A program made the position numbers and the translations under genes. Below the pieces are notes generated by a model, which saw only the letters and a list, made by a program, of their open reading frames with translations, was not told the origin of the DNA and did no database searches. From positions 47,682-111,681 of the forward strand of contig NZ_JADEUG010000010.1 in assembly GCF_015163665.1 (NCBI RefSeq): a DNA stretch of 64,000 nt, read 5' to 3'. Shown here in pieces: positions 1-10,156 of the stretch; positions within the stretch are counted from its first letter, which is position 1; each line of letters begins with the position of its first letter. This stretch comes from Xenorhabdus sp. BG5 (lineage in GTDB: Bacteria > Pseudomonadota > Gammaproteobacteria > Enterobacterales > Enterobacteriaceae).

Positions 1-2222
1 AGCACGACAAACAAGTCATGTTGGTCGCGCAAAAAGAAGCATCTACTGATGAGCCGGGAGTCAATGATCTTTTCTCCGTAGGTACAGTGGCTTCTGTTTT
101 ACAGATGTTAAAGTTACCAGATGGCACAGTAAAAGTTCTGGTTGAAGGCTTGCAGCGTGCTCGCATTACCACGTTGACGGATAATGGCGAGTATTTCTAT
201 GCACAAGTTGAATACTCTGAATCCCCTGACGTTGATGAGCGTGAGCAAGAAGTTCTGGTAAGAACGGTTATTAACCAGTTTGAAGGTTATGTCAAACTGA
301 ATAAAAAGATCCCGCCAGAAGTATTAACATCATTGCACAGTATTGAAGATGCGGCAAAATTAGCAGACACCATTGCTGCACATATGCCTTTGAAAATAAA
401 CGACAAACAGACAGTTTTAGAAATGTCCAATGTTGTTGAACGCATTGAATACCTGATAGCAATGATGGAATCAGAAATCGATCTGTTACAGGTAGAAAAA
501 CGTATCCGTAATCGCGTTAAAAAACAGATGGAAAAAAGCCAGCGCGAGTACTACCTGAATGAGCAAATGAAAGCGATCCAGAAAGAATTGGGTGAGATGG
601 ATGATGCACCTGATGAATATGAGACGCTGAAACGTAAGATCGAAGACGCGAAAATGCCGAAAGAGGCTCGCGAGAAAGCCGAAGCTGAATTGCAGAAATT
701 AAAAATGATGTCTCCGATGTCGGCAGAAGCAACGGTTGTTCGTAGTTACATTGACTGGATGGTGCAAGTTCCTTGGGTTTCACGTAGCAAGGTAAAGAAA
801 GATTTAATAAAAGCTCAGGAAGTACTGGATACAGACCATTATGGTTTGGAGCGTGTCAAAGAGCGTATTCTTGAATATCTTGCGGTACAGAGCCGCGTTA
901 GCAAGCTTAAGGGCCCGATACTTTGTTTGGTCGGGCCGCCTGGTGTGGGAAAAACCTCATTGGGCCGTTCTATCGCACGTGCAACTGGGCGTAAATATGT
1001 GCGTATGGCATTGGGTGGTGTACGTGATGAAGCGGAGATCCGTGGACATCGTCGTACCTATATTGGCTCAATGCCGGGCAAATTAATCCAGAAAATGTCC
1101 AAGGTAGGGGTTAAAAATCCACTGTTCTTGCTGGATGAAATCGACAAAATGTCATCCGACATGCGTGGTGATCCGGCTTCAGCATTGTTAGAGGTGCTTG
1201 ATCCTGAACAAAACGTAGCATTTAACGATCATTACCTGGAAGTTGATTACGATCTCTCCGATGTTATGTTCGTGGCAACATCTAACTCTATGAATATTCC
1301 TGCTCCATTGCTGGATCGTATGGAGGTTATTCGTCTATCGGGCTATACCGAAGATGAAAAATTGAATATTGCTAAGCGTCATCTGCTGCCAAAACAGATC
1401 GAGCGTAACGCTCTGAAAAAAGACGAATTGACTATCGATGATGGTGCAATTATTGGCATTATCCGTTACTACACTCGTGAGGCTGGCGTTCGTAGTTTGG
1501 AACGTGAAATCTCTAAATTGTGTCGTAAAGCGGTTAAAGCATTACTGATGGATAAGAAACTTAAGCACATCGAAATTAATGCGGATAACCTGAAAGATTA
1601 TCTGGGTGTGCAGAAAGTGGATTATGGTCGTGCTGATACAGAAAATCGAGTTGGTCAGGTAACTGGCCTGGCATGGACAGAAGTTGGTGGTGATTTGCTG
1701 ACGATTGAAACAGCCAGTGTACCAGGTAAAGGTAAATTGACTTATACCGGTTCATTGGGTGAAGTGATGCAGGAATCCATCCAGGCGGCATTGACAGTCG
1801 TTCGTGCTCGTGCTGATAAGTTGGGTATCAGCTCTGATTTCCATGAGAAACGTGATATTCATGTTCATGTACCGGAAGGAGCAACACCAAAAGATGGCCC
1901 AAGTGCGGGAATTGCAATGTGCACCGCGTTGGTCTCTTGCCTGACGGGTAATCCAGTTCGTGCTGACGTAGCCATGACAGGGGAAATTACTCTGCGTGGT
2001 CTAGTACTGCCAATCGGTGGCTTGAAAGAGAAACTGCTGGCAGCGCATCGTGGAGGAATTAAAACGGTTTTGATCCCAGATGACAATAAACGAGATCTGG
2101 AAGAGATCCCACAGAATGTGATCCAAGATCTGGAGATCCATCCCGTCAAGCGTATAGAAGATGTTTTATCTATCGCTTTGCAGGAACCCGCATTTGGTGC
2201 AGAAGTGGTATCACTAAAATAG
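1..2222 (+). CDS. lon: ATP-dependent protease Lon, 5' end outside the window
   Basis: Lon is the cytoplasmic AAA+ serine protease that degrades misfolded and short-lived regulatory proteins. The frame is open from base 3, and the residues before the first in-window Met continue the family sequence, so only the extreme N-terminus is missing. The substrate-binding domain and coiled coil come first, then the Walker A motif GPPGVGKTS, Walker B LFLLDEIDK, and the proteolytic domain with catalytic Ser in PKDGPSAGIAM and catalytic Lys in GGLKEKLLAAHRGG. Identity to E. coli Lon is very high throughout. It is followed by a terminator and then hupB, the usual enterobacterial order. The promoter lies upstream of the window. 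Confidence 0.98.
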   Translation, partial: HDKQVMLVAQKEASTDEPGVNDLFSVGTVASVLQMLKLPDGTVKVLVEGLQRARITTLTDNGEYFYAQVEYSESPDVDEREQEVLVRTVINQFEGYVKLNKKIPPEVLTSLHSIEDAAKLADTIAAHMPLKINDKQTVLEMSNVVERIEYLIAMMESEIDLLQVEKRIRNRVKKQMEKSQREYYLNEQMKAIQKELGEMDDAPDEYETLKRKIEDAKMPKEAREKAEAELQKLKMMSPMSAEATVVRSYIDWMVQVPWVSRSKVKKDLIKAQEVLDTDHYGLERVKERILEYLAVQSRVSKLKGPILCLVGPPGVGKTSLGRSIARATGRKYVRMALGGVRDEAEIRGHRRTYIGSMPGKLIQKMSKVGVKNPLFLLDEIDKMSSDMRGDPASALLEVLDPEQNVAFNDHYLEVDYDLSDVMFVATSNSMNIPAPLLDRMEVIRLSGYTEDEKLNIAKRHLLPKQIERNALKKDELTIDDGAIIGIIRYYTREAGVRSLEREISKLCRKAVKALLMDKKLKHIEINADNLKDYLGVQKVDYGRADTENRVGQVTGLAWTEVGGDLLTIETASVPGKGKLTYTGSLGEVMQESIQAALTVVRARADKLGISSDFHEKRDIHVHVPEGATPKDGPSAGIAMCTALVSCLTGNPVRADVAMTGEITLRGLVLPIGGLKEKLLAAHRGGIKTVLIPDDNKRDLEEIPQNVIQDLEIHPVKRIEDVLSIALQEPAFGAEVVSLK

Positions 2223-2282
2223 TACAAAAATAATGAGCTAACTCAAGAACTGTATATAAAATTCAGGTTGGTGAGCACATTC

Positions 2283-2302
2283 AGGCTTGCCAGCCTTTTT
2301 TT
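2283..2302 (+). terminator. Rho-independent terminator of lon
   Basis: A short hairpin with arms AGGCT and AGCCT and loop TGCC is followed directly by a run of seven T. It lies about 60 bases after the lon stop and before hupB. Confidence 0.75.
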
Positions 2303-2465
2303 GTGTCATTAAGTTAGATTAGTCTAATTATCTAATTAAAAATTTTGCTGTTCCATGATTTCTTGCTAATACTGGAAAAGGATTGATATGACGGCATAAC
2401 TGCCGTGTTATCTGTTGTAAATCGGTTTCCGTTACGATAGTAATACTAAAATGGGGATGATAAGA

Positions 2466-2741
2466 GTGAATAAGTCACAACTGATCGACAAAATTGCTGC
2501 TGATGCCAACCTTTCTAAGGCAGCGGCCGGACGTGTAGTAGATGCATTCATTTCTTCCGTATCTGGTGCATTGAAAAACAGTGATGATGTCGCTTTAGTG
2601 GGGTTTGGTACGTTTACTGTACGTGAGCGTGCTGCGCGTACAGGACGCAACCCTCAGACAGGCAAGGAAATCAAGATCGCAGCAGCAAAAGTACCTGCTT
2701 TCCGAGCTGGAAAGGGGTTAAAAGACGCTGTTAATGGTTAA
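2466..2741 (+). CDS. hupB: DNA-binding protein HU-beta
   Basis: HU-beta is a nucleoid-associated protein that bends DNA as a dimer with itself or HU-alpha. The 91-residue product matches the family in full, with the DNA-binding beta-arm region around [14 protein letters not shown] chose the GTG at 2466 because the protein then begins [13 protein letters not shown], matching the E. coli N-terminus, whose gene also starts with GTG. The ATG at 2451 would add five residues not seen in the family. It has its own promoter region after the lon terminator and is followed by a strong terminator. Confidence 0.97.
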   Translation: MNKSQLIDKIAADANLSKAAAGRVVDAFISSVSGALKNSDDVALVGFGTFTVRERAARTGRNPQTGKEIKIAAAKVPAFRAGKGLKDAVNG

Positions 2742-2818
2742 TGAGCAGGCAACAGGCTCTGGTTTTTGTTATTGCAATAAACTTCAACTGACTGGGCCTT
2801 GTTGATAGGCTAGAATAT

Positions 2819-2849
2819 AAGCGCATCAATTGATTGGTGCGCTTTTTTT
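2819..2849 (+). terminator. Rho-independent terminator of hupB
   Basis: A GCGCATCAAT / ATTGGTGCGC hairpin with one G-T wobble is followed by seven T. It lies about 80 bases past the hupB stop. Confidence 0.85.
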
Positions 2850-2915
2850 CTCTTAGCGTTTGAATTGTCGTAATATGACAGTTTCTTTTTCACTAAAGCG
2901 GAGTTTTACGTCTTT

Positions 2916-4796
2916 ATGATGGACAACCTACGCACGGCGGCGAACGGTCCTGTGCTCAAAATTGTGTTGGCGCTAATTATCCTGACTTTCCTGGTGACAG
3001 GGGTAACCGGTTACCTGTCAAGCGAAAGTGGTAATTATGCTGCCAAAGTGAATGGCCAAACCATTAGTCGTGCTCAGCTAGAGCAGGCATTTTTGCAAGA
3101 AAAAAATGCTCAGCAGGAGAAGCTGGGAGATGAATTCTCAACTTTGTTAAGCGATGAACAGATGCTACAGCAGCTTCGGCGCCAATCATTGGAGAGACTT
3201 ATCAATGCCACTTTGATTGAACAATATGCCCGCAAGCTGGGTTTATCAGCAAGCGACAATCAGGTTGCACAGGAGATACGTAACCTACCGTTTCTCCAGA
3301 CTGACGGCCAATTTGATAACAACAAATATCAGGAGTATTTAAACTGGCTTTCTCATTCAAACATCAGCCCTGATAATTTTGCGGAACAGGTTCGTCAGGA
3401 ACTGATTAATCGCCAGTTGAAGCAAATTGTTATAGGGGCGGAAATTGCCTTACCGCCAGAAATAAAACAGGAAGCAGCATTATTTCTGCAAGAAAGGACC
3501 GTACGTTTTGCGACTCTTGAATTGAAGTCAATTGAAGAGAAGCAAACAGTGACTGATGAAGAGCTGAAAAAATACTATGACGCAAATAGTCAGCATTTCA
3601 CTGTGCCAGAAAAAGTGAAAGTCAGTTATATCAAAATGGATGCTGCCAATGAACTGAAAGATGTCACTGTATCTGATGCTGATATTGAAAAATATTATAA
3701 AAACAACCTGGCAAAATACACTAAACCTGAACAGAAGAAGTATAGCTTTATTCAACTGGATTCAGACTCTGTCGCTAAATCGGTTTTGGATGAGTTAAAA
3801 AAAGGGGCTGATTTTAGTCAATTGGCGTCAGAAAAATCGACTGATAAGTTTTCTGCTCAAAAGGGGGGAGATTTGGGATGGATGGAAGAAAATTCTCTGC
3901 CTAATGAGCTCAAATCAGCGAATTTGACACAGAAAGGGCAATTTTCCGATGTGGTCAAATTATCTAATGGATATGCCATTTTCCGTTTAGATGATATTAA
4001 GTCTCAGGAAGTCAAACCGTTGGTGGATGAGCGTTCGGAAATAGAAAAAATTGTTAAGCAGGAAAAAGCGGTTGATGCTTTCTATGCATTACAGCGGAAA
4101 GTGAGTGATGCCGCAGTTAATGATAATGAGTCTTTGGCAGCAGCAGAAAGAGCGGCGGGTTATCAAGCCGTGACCACGGACTGGTTTGATCGCAATCATG
4201 TTCCCACTGAGATTAATTTCAACCAAGTTGTTCAGGCTATTTTCTCTGGCAATTTGATTGATGATAAAGGCGCGACAGGAATTAACTCTGATGTCATTTC
4301 GGTTGAAGGCGATAGAGCTTTTATTCTGCGTGTTGACAATGTTAAGCCTGAGACAGTCCAGTCGTTTGAACAGGCCAAACCTGAAGTGGCTGAATTAGTG
4401 AAACGCCAGAAAGCAGAAAAACAACTTCAGATTGAAAGTGAAAAACTACTGACTGCCCTGAAAGAAGGCAAAGGTGAGCAAGCATTGAAAACCGCGGGAA
4501 TTCAGTTCGAGCAACCTACCGTGATAAAACATCTGTCACAAACCAATCAGGCTACCGATGTGGCATTCACTTTACCTCATCCTAAAGAGGGTAAGCCTGT
4601 ATATGGATTAGCTCAAGATGAACTGGGTAACGCTGTGCTTATCCAATTGGATCAAGTTGTTCCTGGATCTGTTACAGATGATCTGCTCAAACAATATATG
4701 GTGGGTTATCAGTATCAAACCGGTAATATCATGCTGGAGTCACTAATAATGAATTTACGTGATGATGCGGATATTAAATTCGGTCAACTTGAATAA
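2916..4796 (+). CDS. ppiD: Periplasmic folding chaperone PpiD
   Basis: PpiD is an inner-membrane-anchored periplasmic chaperone that works near the SecYEG exit on newly exported proteins. The 626-residue length fits the family (E. coli about 623). An N-terminal transmembrane anchor at roughly residues 15-35 (VLKIVLALIILTFLVTGVTG) is followed by a SurA-like chaperone region and one parvulin-type domain near residues 265-355, with GADFSQLASEKSTDK and GGDLGWM. The start MMDNLRTAANGP matches E. coli PpiD. It stands alone between two hairpins. The family is usually described as having little or no prolyl isomerase activity. Confidence 0.96.
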   Translation: MMDNLRTAANGPVLKIVLALIILTFLVTGVTGYLSSESGNYAAKVNGQTISRAQLEQAFLQEKNAQQEKLGDEFSTLLSDEQMLQQLRRQSLERLINATLIEQYARKLGLSASDNQVAQEIRNLPFLQTDGQFDNNKYQEYLNWLSHSNISPDNFAEQVRQELINRQLKQIVIGAEIALPPEIKQEAALFLQERTVRFATLELKSIEEKQTVTDEELKKYYDANSQHFTVPEKVKVSYIKMDAANELKDVTVSDADIEKYYKNNLAKYTKPEQKKYSFIQLDSDSVAKSVLDELKKGADFSQLASEKSTDKFSAQKGGDLGWMEENSLPNELKSANLTQKGQFSDVVKLSNGYAIFRLDDIKSQEVKPLVDERSEIEKIVKQEKAVDAFYALQRKVSDAAVNDNESLAAAERAAGYQAVTTDWFDRNHVPTEINFNQVVQAIFSGNLIDDKGATGINSDVISVEGDRAFILRVDNVKPETVQSFEQAKPEVAELVKRQKAEKQLQIESEKLLTALKEGKGEQALKTAGIQFEQPTVIKHLSQTNQATDVAFTLPHPKEGKPVYGLAQDELGNAVLIQLDQVVPGSVTDDLLKQYMVGYQYQTGNIMLESLIMNLRDDADIKFGQLE

Positions 4797-4841
4797 AATT
4801 GCGAAGTTACTCGCATCTGTTTTTGCAACATAGCAATTGAA

Positions 4842-4863
4842 AAAGGCCACTTTCGTGGCCTTT
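4842..4863 (+). terminator. Hairpin terminator after ppiD
   Basis: A perfect nine-base-pair stem (AAAGGCCAC / GTGGCCTTT) with a four-base loop lies 46 bases after the ppiD stop. The T tract is short, so termination may be partial. Confidence 0.6.
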
Positions 4864-4958
4864 CGCATATCTGAACCTTGCTTGTTGCCCGGAAATATTA
4901 TTATGGCAATCTCTCTTTCACCAACAAAACATGCACCATAAAACATGGAGAGATTTAC

Positions 4959-5342
4959 ATGAAATATTTAAGGATATTATTTAATTCACTCATGATGGCA
5001 TTGTGTATCAGCATGCCATTAACTCATGCCGCTACCGTTAATGAATCTACTGATAAAGTGGTGAAACAACCTGTTAAAACCACCGTTGAAGACAGTAAAG
5101 TGAAAGAAGGGGGAGGGCAAGTTTCAGGCCAACAATTACAGGGAAAAGGTGTTGTTAATATTAATACTGCAAGTACTGAAGAGTTGGCGAAAGAACTCAA
5201 TGGGATTGGCGCTAAAAAAGCACAGGCGATTATTGAGTATCGTGAAAAATATGGTCCTTTTACAGCAATAGAGCAATTACAGGAAGTGCAAGGTATTGGT
5301 CCGATTTTTATAGAGAAAAATCGAGATAAATTGACTTACTAA
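4959..5342 (+). CDS. ComEA-family helix-hairpin-helix protein (YbaV-like), exported
   Basis: This small secreted protein resembles E. coli YbaV and the DNA-binding domain of competence protein ComEA. The start at 4959 is chosen because GGAGAG lies seven bases upstream and a signal peptide follows (MKYLRILFNSLMMALCISMP, cleavage after THA). An upstream in-frame start would bury the signal. After a lysine-rich linker, residues about 60-127 form the helix-hairpin-helix motif (INTASTEELAKELNGIGAKK and VQGIGPIFIEKNR). Periplasmic DNA binding is the family role; the precise job in these bacteria is not established. It sits between ppiD and fadM as in E. coli. Confidence 0.88.
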   Translation: MKYLRILFNSLMMALCISMPLTHAATVNESTDKVVKQPVKTTVEDSKVKEGGGQVSGQQLQGKGVVNINTASTEELAKELNGIGAKKAQAIIEYREKYGPFTAIEQLQEVQGIGPIFIEKNRDKLTY

Positions 5343-5487
5343 GTGTTATGCCCTCTTGTGTATTGCCAGTCATTTAATCAAGAGGGCTGTGATATCGATC
5401 AAGAATAATTGATTAAACACTATTGTCATTAAATTGTTTTGCTATTGTTATGTTTTATCTGGTCGGATGAGTGTGGGGGAAATAGCA

Positions 5488-5895
5488 ATGAGCACGATTA
5501 TCAAAGTCAGGGGTTACCATATTGATCTTTTCCAGCATGTGAACAATGCTCGTTATTTGGAATTTATGGAAGCAGCTCGCTGGGATTTACTTACTGAAGA
5601 TGACACGCTGGAATGGTTAAATTGTAAGAATATTGGTTTTGTTGTGGTGAATATCAATATTAATTATCGCTATCCAGCCGTGATTACAGATGAGCTGGAA
5701 GTGAAATCTTCGATGCGAGAGTTACGTAACAAAAGCGGTACATTTTTTCAGGAGATTATTCGCAGGGGTGATAATCAAATTATTGCAGATGCTTTAACTA
5801 CATTTGCTTGTATTGATTTGAAAACTCAAAAAGCGTTAGTTTTAGAAGGTGAATTACGAGAAAGGATGGAAGCATATAAAAACAATGCCGAATAA
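5488..5895 (+). CDS. fadM: Long-chain acyl-CoA thioesterase FadM
   Basis: FadM hydrolyses long-chain acyl-CoA esters in the cytoplasm during fatty-acid breakdown. The 135-residue hotdog-fold protein carries the typical N-terminal VRGYHIDLFQHVNNARYLEF, with the Asp of the DxxxHVNN motif used in catalysis by this 4-hydroxybenzoyl-CoA thioesterase-like group. The ATG at 5488 has GGGGGA eight bases upstream and gives the same N-terminal length as E. coli FadM (formerly YbaW). It converges on queC, with a hairpin between them. Confidence 0.95.
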   Translation: MSTIIKVRGYHIDLFQHVNNARYLEFMEAARWDLLTEDDTLEWLNCKNIGFVVVNININYRYPAVITDELEVKSSMRELRNKSGTFFQEIIRRGDNQIIADALTTFACIDLKTQKALVLEGELRERMEAYKNNAE

Positions 5896-5915
5896 CGATA
5901 AGATAAAAATGTGGA

Positions 5916-5940
5916 ATGAGAGGCTCGTGGAACCTCTCAT
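5916..5940. terminator. Hairpin between convergent fadM and queC
   Basis: ATGAGAGG and CCTCTCAT form an eight-base-pair stem with a nine-base loop in the gap between two convergent genes. It has no strong T tract, so it may act as a weak bidirectional terminator or transcript-end stabiliser. Confidence 0.45.
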
Positions 5941-5970
5941 GGATAATATTAATGAGATAAAATGTTTTGA

Positions 5971-6669
5971 CTAACTGAGATGTGTTTTGGATTTCATATC
6001 TAACATCGTGGCTTGGGTATTGCTTAAATAATAATTTAATCCTTTAGCCCTGAGGTGGCAGGCAGCGCATTCACCGCATCCGTCACCTTGAATACCGTTG
6101 TAGCACGTAAGGGTTCTATTGCGAACAAAATCTAATTTTTGATAATAATCTGCCAATGCCCAAGTTTCCGCTTTGTTTAACCACATTAGAGGGGTTGCGA
6201 AACGAATATCACGAGCGATACCAAGGCTGACTGCTTTATTGAGTGCTTTGACAAATTCATCACGACAATCTGGATAGCCCGAAAAATCTGTTTCACAAAC
6301 GCCAGTAATAACGACTTCAGCTTCAACCTGATAAGCATAAATTGCCGCCAGAGTTAAAAATAATATATTACGGCCAGGCACAAAAGTACTTGGGAGGCTA
6401 CTTTTTTCACTTTCACTGAAATCGGGTACGGGAATATTGTCTCTTGTCAGGCTACTGATTGCGAGTTCGTTCAATAAAGTAACATCAAGTACTTTGTGGG
6501 CAGCAGCGCCCAATTCTTTGCTTATACGACAAGCTACATCAATTTCAGCACGATGACGCTGTCCATAATCAAAGGTGACACAGTGAACTTCGTCATATTG
6601 GTGGAGTGCCTGAATTAAACAAGTGGTGGAATCCTGTCCACCACTGAATACAACAACGGCTCGTTTCAT
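5971..6669 (-). CDS. queC: 7-cyano-7-deazaguanine synthase QueC
   Basis: QueC converts 7-carboxy-7-deazaguanine to preQ0 with ATP and ammonia, a step toward queuosine in tRNA. The protein opens with the PP-loop motif [12 protein letters not shown] and ends with the zinc-binding cysteine cluster [19 protein letters not shown]. Its length of 232 residues is standard. It is transcribed alone, just downstream of the Cds1-like gene on the same strand. Confidence 0.97.
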   Translation of the reverse strand: MKRAVVVFSGGQDSTTCLIQALHQYDEVHCVTFDYGQRHRAEIDVACRISKELGAAAHKVLDVTLLNELAISSLTRDNIPVPDFSESEKSSLPSTFVPGRNILFLTLAAIYAYQVEAEVVITGVCETDFSGYPDCRDEFVKALNKAVSLGIARDIRFATPLMWLNKAETWALADYYQKLDFVRNRTLTCYNGIQGDGCGECAACHLRAKGLNYYLSNTQATMLDMKSKTHLS

Positions 6670-6701
6670 GATATCTACCTCGGTAAATTGAAGGAGATAT
6701 G

Positions 6702-7754
6702 TTACTTATAACCGTCTAACTTGGGTAGTTGTGTTAGGTACTGTGTGATATCACCGATATTATTTCGCACCCACTCTGGGTTGTAATAAGTATCAAGGTA
6801 GCGCTCTCCACTATCACAGAGTAATGTCACAATTGCCCCTTGTTGGTTGTTATCGTGCATTTGCTTGGCGAGTTGTAAAGCTCCCCAGACGTTAGTTCCT
6901 GTTGATGCTCCCGTTTTTCTGCCAATTAATTTTTCAAGCCAATAAATGGTAGCAATCGTGGCAGGATCGGGAACTTGGATCATGTCATCGATAACCGTAG
7001 GAATAAAAGAAGGTTCTGCGCGTGGACGGCCAATTCCTTCTATTTTACTGCCCGTACTTCCGCAAATATCATGGCGGTTCTGATGGTAGCAATCGTAGAA
7101 GACGGAGTTTTCTGGATCGACAACAATAAGTTTAGTGTCATATCCCTGATAGCGGATATAACGACCAAGTGTCGCAGATGTGCCACCCGTTCCTGCACTC
7201 ATAACGATGTAAGTTGGTTCAGGAAAAGGCTCTAGTTGCATCTGGCGGAAAATACTTTCTGCAATATTATTGTTTCCTCGCCAGTCAGTTGCTCGCTCGG
7301 CATAGGTAAACTGATCCATGTAATGGCCATTAAGCTCTTTTGCCAGGCGCTCTGATTCTTGATAAATCAGGGCGGAATGCTCTACAAAATGGCATTTACC
7401 GCCATAGAACTCAATCTCTTGAATTTTGCGCTTGGCAGTACAGGAAGGCATAACTGCAATAAATGGTAATCCAAGTAAGCGGGCAAAATAAGCTTCCGAA
7501 ACAGCAGTACTTCCGGATGAGGCTTCAATAATAGGTGTTCCTTCTTGGATCCAACCATTAGTGAGCGCATAAAGGAATAGGGAACGTGCAAGTCGATGTT
7601 TGAGGCTACCAGTGGGATGCGTGCTCTCATCTTTGAGATAAAGATGAATACCTGGAAACATTGGGAGGTTAAGACGAATGAGATGTGTATCAGCACTGCG
7701 TTGATAATCAGCCTGGATAGCTTTTATGGCATTTTTAGCCCATAAAGACGACAT
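6702..7754 (-). CDS. PLP-dependent cysteine synthase-fold enzyme, Cds1-like cysteine desulfhydrase
   Basis: This 350-residue fold-type II PLP enzyme belongs to the cysteine synthase/cystathionine beta-synthase superfamily. The PLP lysine is visible in [13 protein letters not shown], the substrate loop in [19 protein letters not shown], and the phosphate-binding loop in [11 protein letters not shown]. The sequence looks closest to the Cds1 group, reported to break cysteine down to pyruvate, ammonia and hydrogen sulfide, rather than CysK/CysM; that choice is inference. It is divergent from decR, whose E. coli counterpart senses cysteine and switches on a cysteine desulfidase. E. coli has other genes at this position. 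Cysteine synthesis remains an alternative role. Confidence 0.75.
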   Translation of the reverse strand: MSSLWAKNAIKAIQADYQRSADTHLIRLNLPMFPGIHLYLKDESTHPTGSLKHRLARSLFLYALTNGWIQEGTPIIEASSGSTAVSEAYFARLLGLPFIAVMPSCTAKRKIQEIEFYGGKCHFVEHSALIYQESERLAKELNGHYMDQFTYAERATDWRGNNNIAESIFRQMQLEPFPEPTYIVMSAGTGGTSATLGRYIRYQGYDTKLIVVDPENSVFYDCYHQNRHDICGSTGSKIEGIGRPRAEPSFIPTVIDDMIQVPDPATIATIYWLEKLIGRKTGASTGTNVWGALQLAKQMHDNNQQGAIVTLLCDSGERYLDTYYNPEWVRNNIGDITQYLTQLPKLDGYK

Positions 7755-7876
7755 AAATTGACCCTAAATAGTAATACCGTAGTGGTATATAGATTACCCT
7801 TACATTCGGAGAAATAGATTATTATTTTTCTTAGAATATCCGTTATATTTGGGAAATATTTCTATAGGATTTAGAT

Positions 7877-8350
7877 ATGTTAGATAAAATAGACCGTAAG
7901 CTACTGGAACTGCTCCAACACGATTGTAGTCTATCCTTGAACGCACTGGCTGAAGCCGTTAATTTGACTTCGACACCTTGCTGGAAGCGCCTTAAACGAC
8001 TTGAAGATGAAGGTTATATTGTTGGCAGGGTTGCCTTGTTAAATGGGGAAAAACTCGGTCTGGGTTTGACAGTGATAGTGATGATTAAAACCCAGCAACA
8101 TAGCAGTGAATGGTATGAACAGTTTGTCACCTTTATAAAAGAGATGCCAGAAGTCTTAACATTTTATCGTATGGCTGGTGAATATGATTACTTGATGCAT
8201 ATAGAAGTTGTTGATATGAAGAGTTATGATCATTTCTACAAGCGTATGGTAAATGGGGTTTCTGGTTTGATTGATGTTACCTCTAACTTTGCCATGGAAA
8301 AGATCAAATATACAACGGCGCTGCCAATACCCGATTCAGTAACATCATAA
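7877..8350 (+). CDS. decR: Cysteine-responsive Lrp/AsnC-family regulator DecR
   Basis: DecR (YbaO) is an Lrp-family transcription factor that in E. coli activates cysteine detoxification genes. The 157-residue protein has the N-terminal winged helix ([20 protein letters not shown], then [15 protein letters not shown]) and a C-terminal ligand-binding RAM domain ([13 protein letters not shown]). Similarity to E. coli DecR is high along its length. It is divergent from the Cds1-like gene across a 122-base AT-rich gap, the classic layout for a regulator and its target. Confidence 0.93.
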   Translation: MLDKIDRKLLELLQHDCSLSLNALAEAVNLTSTPCWKRLKRLEDEGYIVGRVALLNGEKLGLGLTVIVMIKTQQHSSEWYEQFVTFIKEMPEVLTFYRMAGEYDYLMHIEVVDMKSYDHFYKRMVNGVSGLIDVTSNFAMEKIKYTTALPIPDSVTS

Positions 8351-8407
8351 AGATCCCTTTGGTCGGTAGGTGCTAACTCTTTCATTTTTTACCTTGGGAA
8401 TAGGTGT

Positions 8408-10156
8408 GTGAGATTATTTTCACAATTAAGCTGGTATTTTATTCGTGAATGGCGGCGTTATCTGGGGGCTGTCATTTTCCTCGTTTTGATTGCGGTGCTG
8501 CAACTCATTCCTCCCCACTTAGTTGGGATTATCGTTGATGGCATTAGCACAAAAACAATGACCTTCCGCCAGCTATTGATGTTGCTGGGGTTAATGCTGT
8601 TCATTGCTTTGGCAATCTATGGTCTGAGATATGTTTGGCGTGTATGGTTGTTCGGTGCTTCTTATCGGCTAGCTGTTAAGCTGCGTGGTGACTTCTACAA
8701 GCGTCTGAGTAGTCAGAATCCTGAATTTTATTTGCGTCATAGAACAGGCGATCTCATGGCACGCGCAACAAATGATGTTGACAGAGTTGTTTTTGCCGCA
8801 GGTGAGGGAGTCCTTACTTTGGTTGATGCTTTAGTTATGGGGTGTTCTGTCCTAATTGTAATGAGCGTGGAGATCAGTTGGCAATTAACATTGTTATCAT
8901 TAGCACCGATGCCCATTATGGCCTTGGCGATTAAGCATTATGGTAATCAGCTTCATCATCGTTTTAAATCTGCGCAAGGCGCATTCTCTGTACTGAATAA
9001 CCATGCGCAGGAAAGTTTGACTAGTATCCGTATGATAAAAGCGTTTGGATTGGAAAAACTTCAATCTAATCAGTTTGAAGAAGTTGCTATTGATGCTGGG
9101 CGTAAGAATATGCATGTGGCGCGTGTAGATGCGCGTTTTGACCCCACCATTTTCATTGCTATTACTGTTGCAAACCTCTTGGCTGTCGGTGGAGGGAGTT
9201 GGATGGTGGTGAATGGTTCCATGACCCTTGGTGAGTTGACCAGTTTTGTCATGTACCTGGGATTGATGATCTGGCCTATGTTGGCATTGGCATGGATGTT
9301 CAACATTGTTGAGAGAGGAAGTGCTGCTTATACACGTATCCGCAGTTTGTTGCAGGAACCTCTGGTAACCGAAGATGGTGTGTTGTCTTTATCTTCAGTG
9401 CGAGGGAGTTTGCAGGCAAATATCAACATATTTACCTATCCCCAAAGTGATAAACCTGTTTTGGAAAATATCCATTTCCAACTAGAACCTGGTCAGTTAT
9501 TGGGGCTTTGTGGGTCAACGGGGGCAGGGAAGAGTACTTTATTGGCGTTGTTACAACGGCAGTTTGATGTAACCGATGGAGCTATTCTTTTTCAGTCAAA
9601 AAATATCTCTGCGCTTCGAATAGAAGAGTGGCGTTCACGATTGGCTATTGTCAACCAAACTCCTTTCCTGTTTTCGGATACGGTTGCAGGTAATATTGCG
9701 TTGGGGCGACCCGATGCAACCCAAGAACAAATAGAAGAAGTCGCTCGCTTAGCAAGTGTACATGATGATATTTTGCGATTGCCTCAAGGTTATCAAACGG
9801 AAGTGGGAGAACGTGGTGTGATGCTTTCCGGGGGGCAAAAACAGCGTATATCCATTGCCAGGGCTTTGCTGTTAGAGGCGGAGATTTTAATCCTTGATGA
9901 TGCCCTATCAGCCGTTGATGGTCACACGGAACACCAGATTATGAAAAATCTTAGCCAATGGCGGCAACAGCGCACTGTTATTATCAGTGCGCATCGGCTG
10001 TCGGCATTAACGGAAGCCGATAATATTTTAGTTATGCAACATGGCTCGGTTATACAACACGGCCAGCATAAACAGCTTATCACCCAATCAGGTTGGTATT
10101 CCGATATGTACCATTACCAACAATTAGAAGCTGCATTGGGTGGAGAAAATGACTAA
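8408..10156 (+). CDS. mdlA: ABC transporter MdlA (SmdA), ATPase-permease half
   Basis: This is a half-transporter that pairs with MdlB to form a heterodimeric exporter of the multidrug type in the inner membrane. The N-terminal six-helix membrane domain (about residues 15-300) is followed by a nucleotide-binding domain with Walker [11 protein letters not shown], signature LSGGQKQR, Walker [13 protein letters not shown] and the switch His in SAHRLS. It starts at GTG 8408; the residues after it match the family N-terminus. The gene overlaps mdlB, so the two are translated together. The substrate is not established. Confidence 0.95.
   Translation: MRLFSQLSWYFIREWRRYLGAVIFLVLIAVLQLIPPHLVGIIVDGISTKTMTFRQLLMLLGLMLFIALAIYGLRYVWRVWLFGASYRLAVKLRGDFYKRLSSQNPEFYLRHRTGDLMARATNDVDRVVFAAGEGVLTLVDALVMGCSVLIVMSVEISWQLTLLSLAPMPIMALAIKHYGNQLHHRFKSAQGAFSVLNNHAQESLTSIRMIKAFGLEKLQSNQFEEVAIDAGRKNMHVARVDARFDPTIFIAITVANLLAVGGGSWMVVNGSMTLGELTSFVMYLGLMIWPMLALAWMFNIVERGSAAYTRIRSLLQEPLVTEDGVLSLSSVRGSLQANINIFTYPQSDKPVLENIHFQLEPGQLLGLCGSTGAGKSTLLALLQRQFDVTDGAILFQSKNISALRIEEWRSRLAIVNQTPFLFSDTVAGNIALGRPDATQEQIEEVARLASVHDDILRLPQGYQTEVGERGVMLSGGQKQRISIARALLLEAEILILDDALSAVDGHTEHQIMKNLSQWRQQRTVIISAHRLSALTEADNILVMQHGSVIQHGQHKQLITQSGWYSDMYHYQQLEAALGGEND

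Noticed and set aside
5350..5397. GCCCTCTTG / CAAGAGGGC inverted repeat as a terminator or riboswitch
   Set aside because: The stem is perfect, but the 30-base loop and absence of a T tract make a terminator unlikely, and no known riboswitch core is visible; it may be a weak hairpin after the ComEA-like gene.
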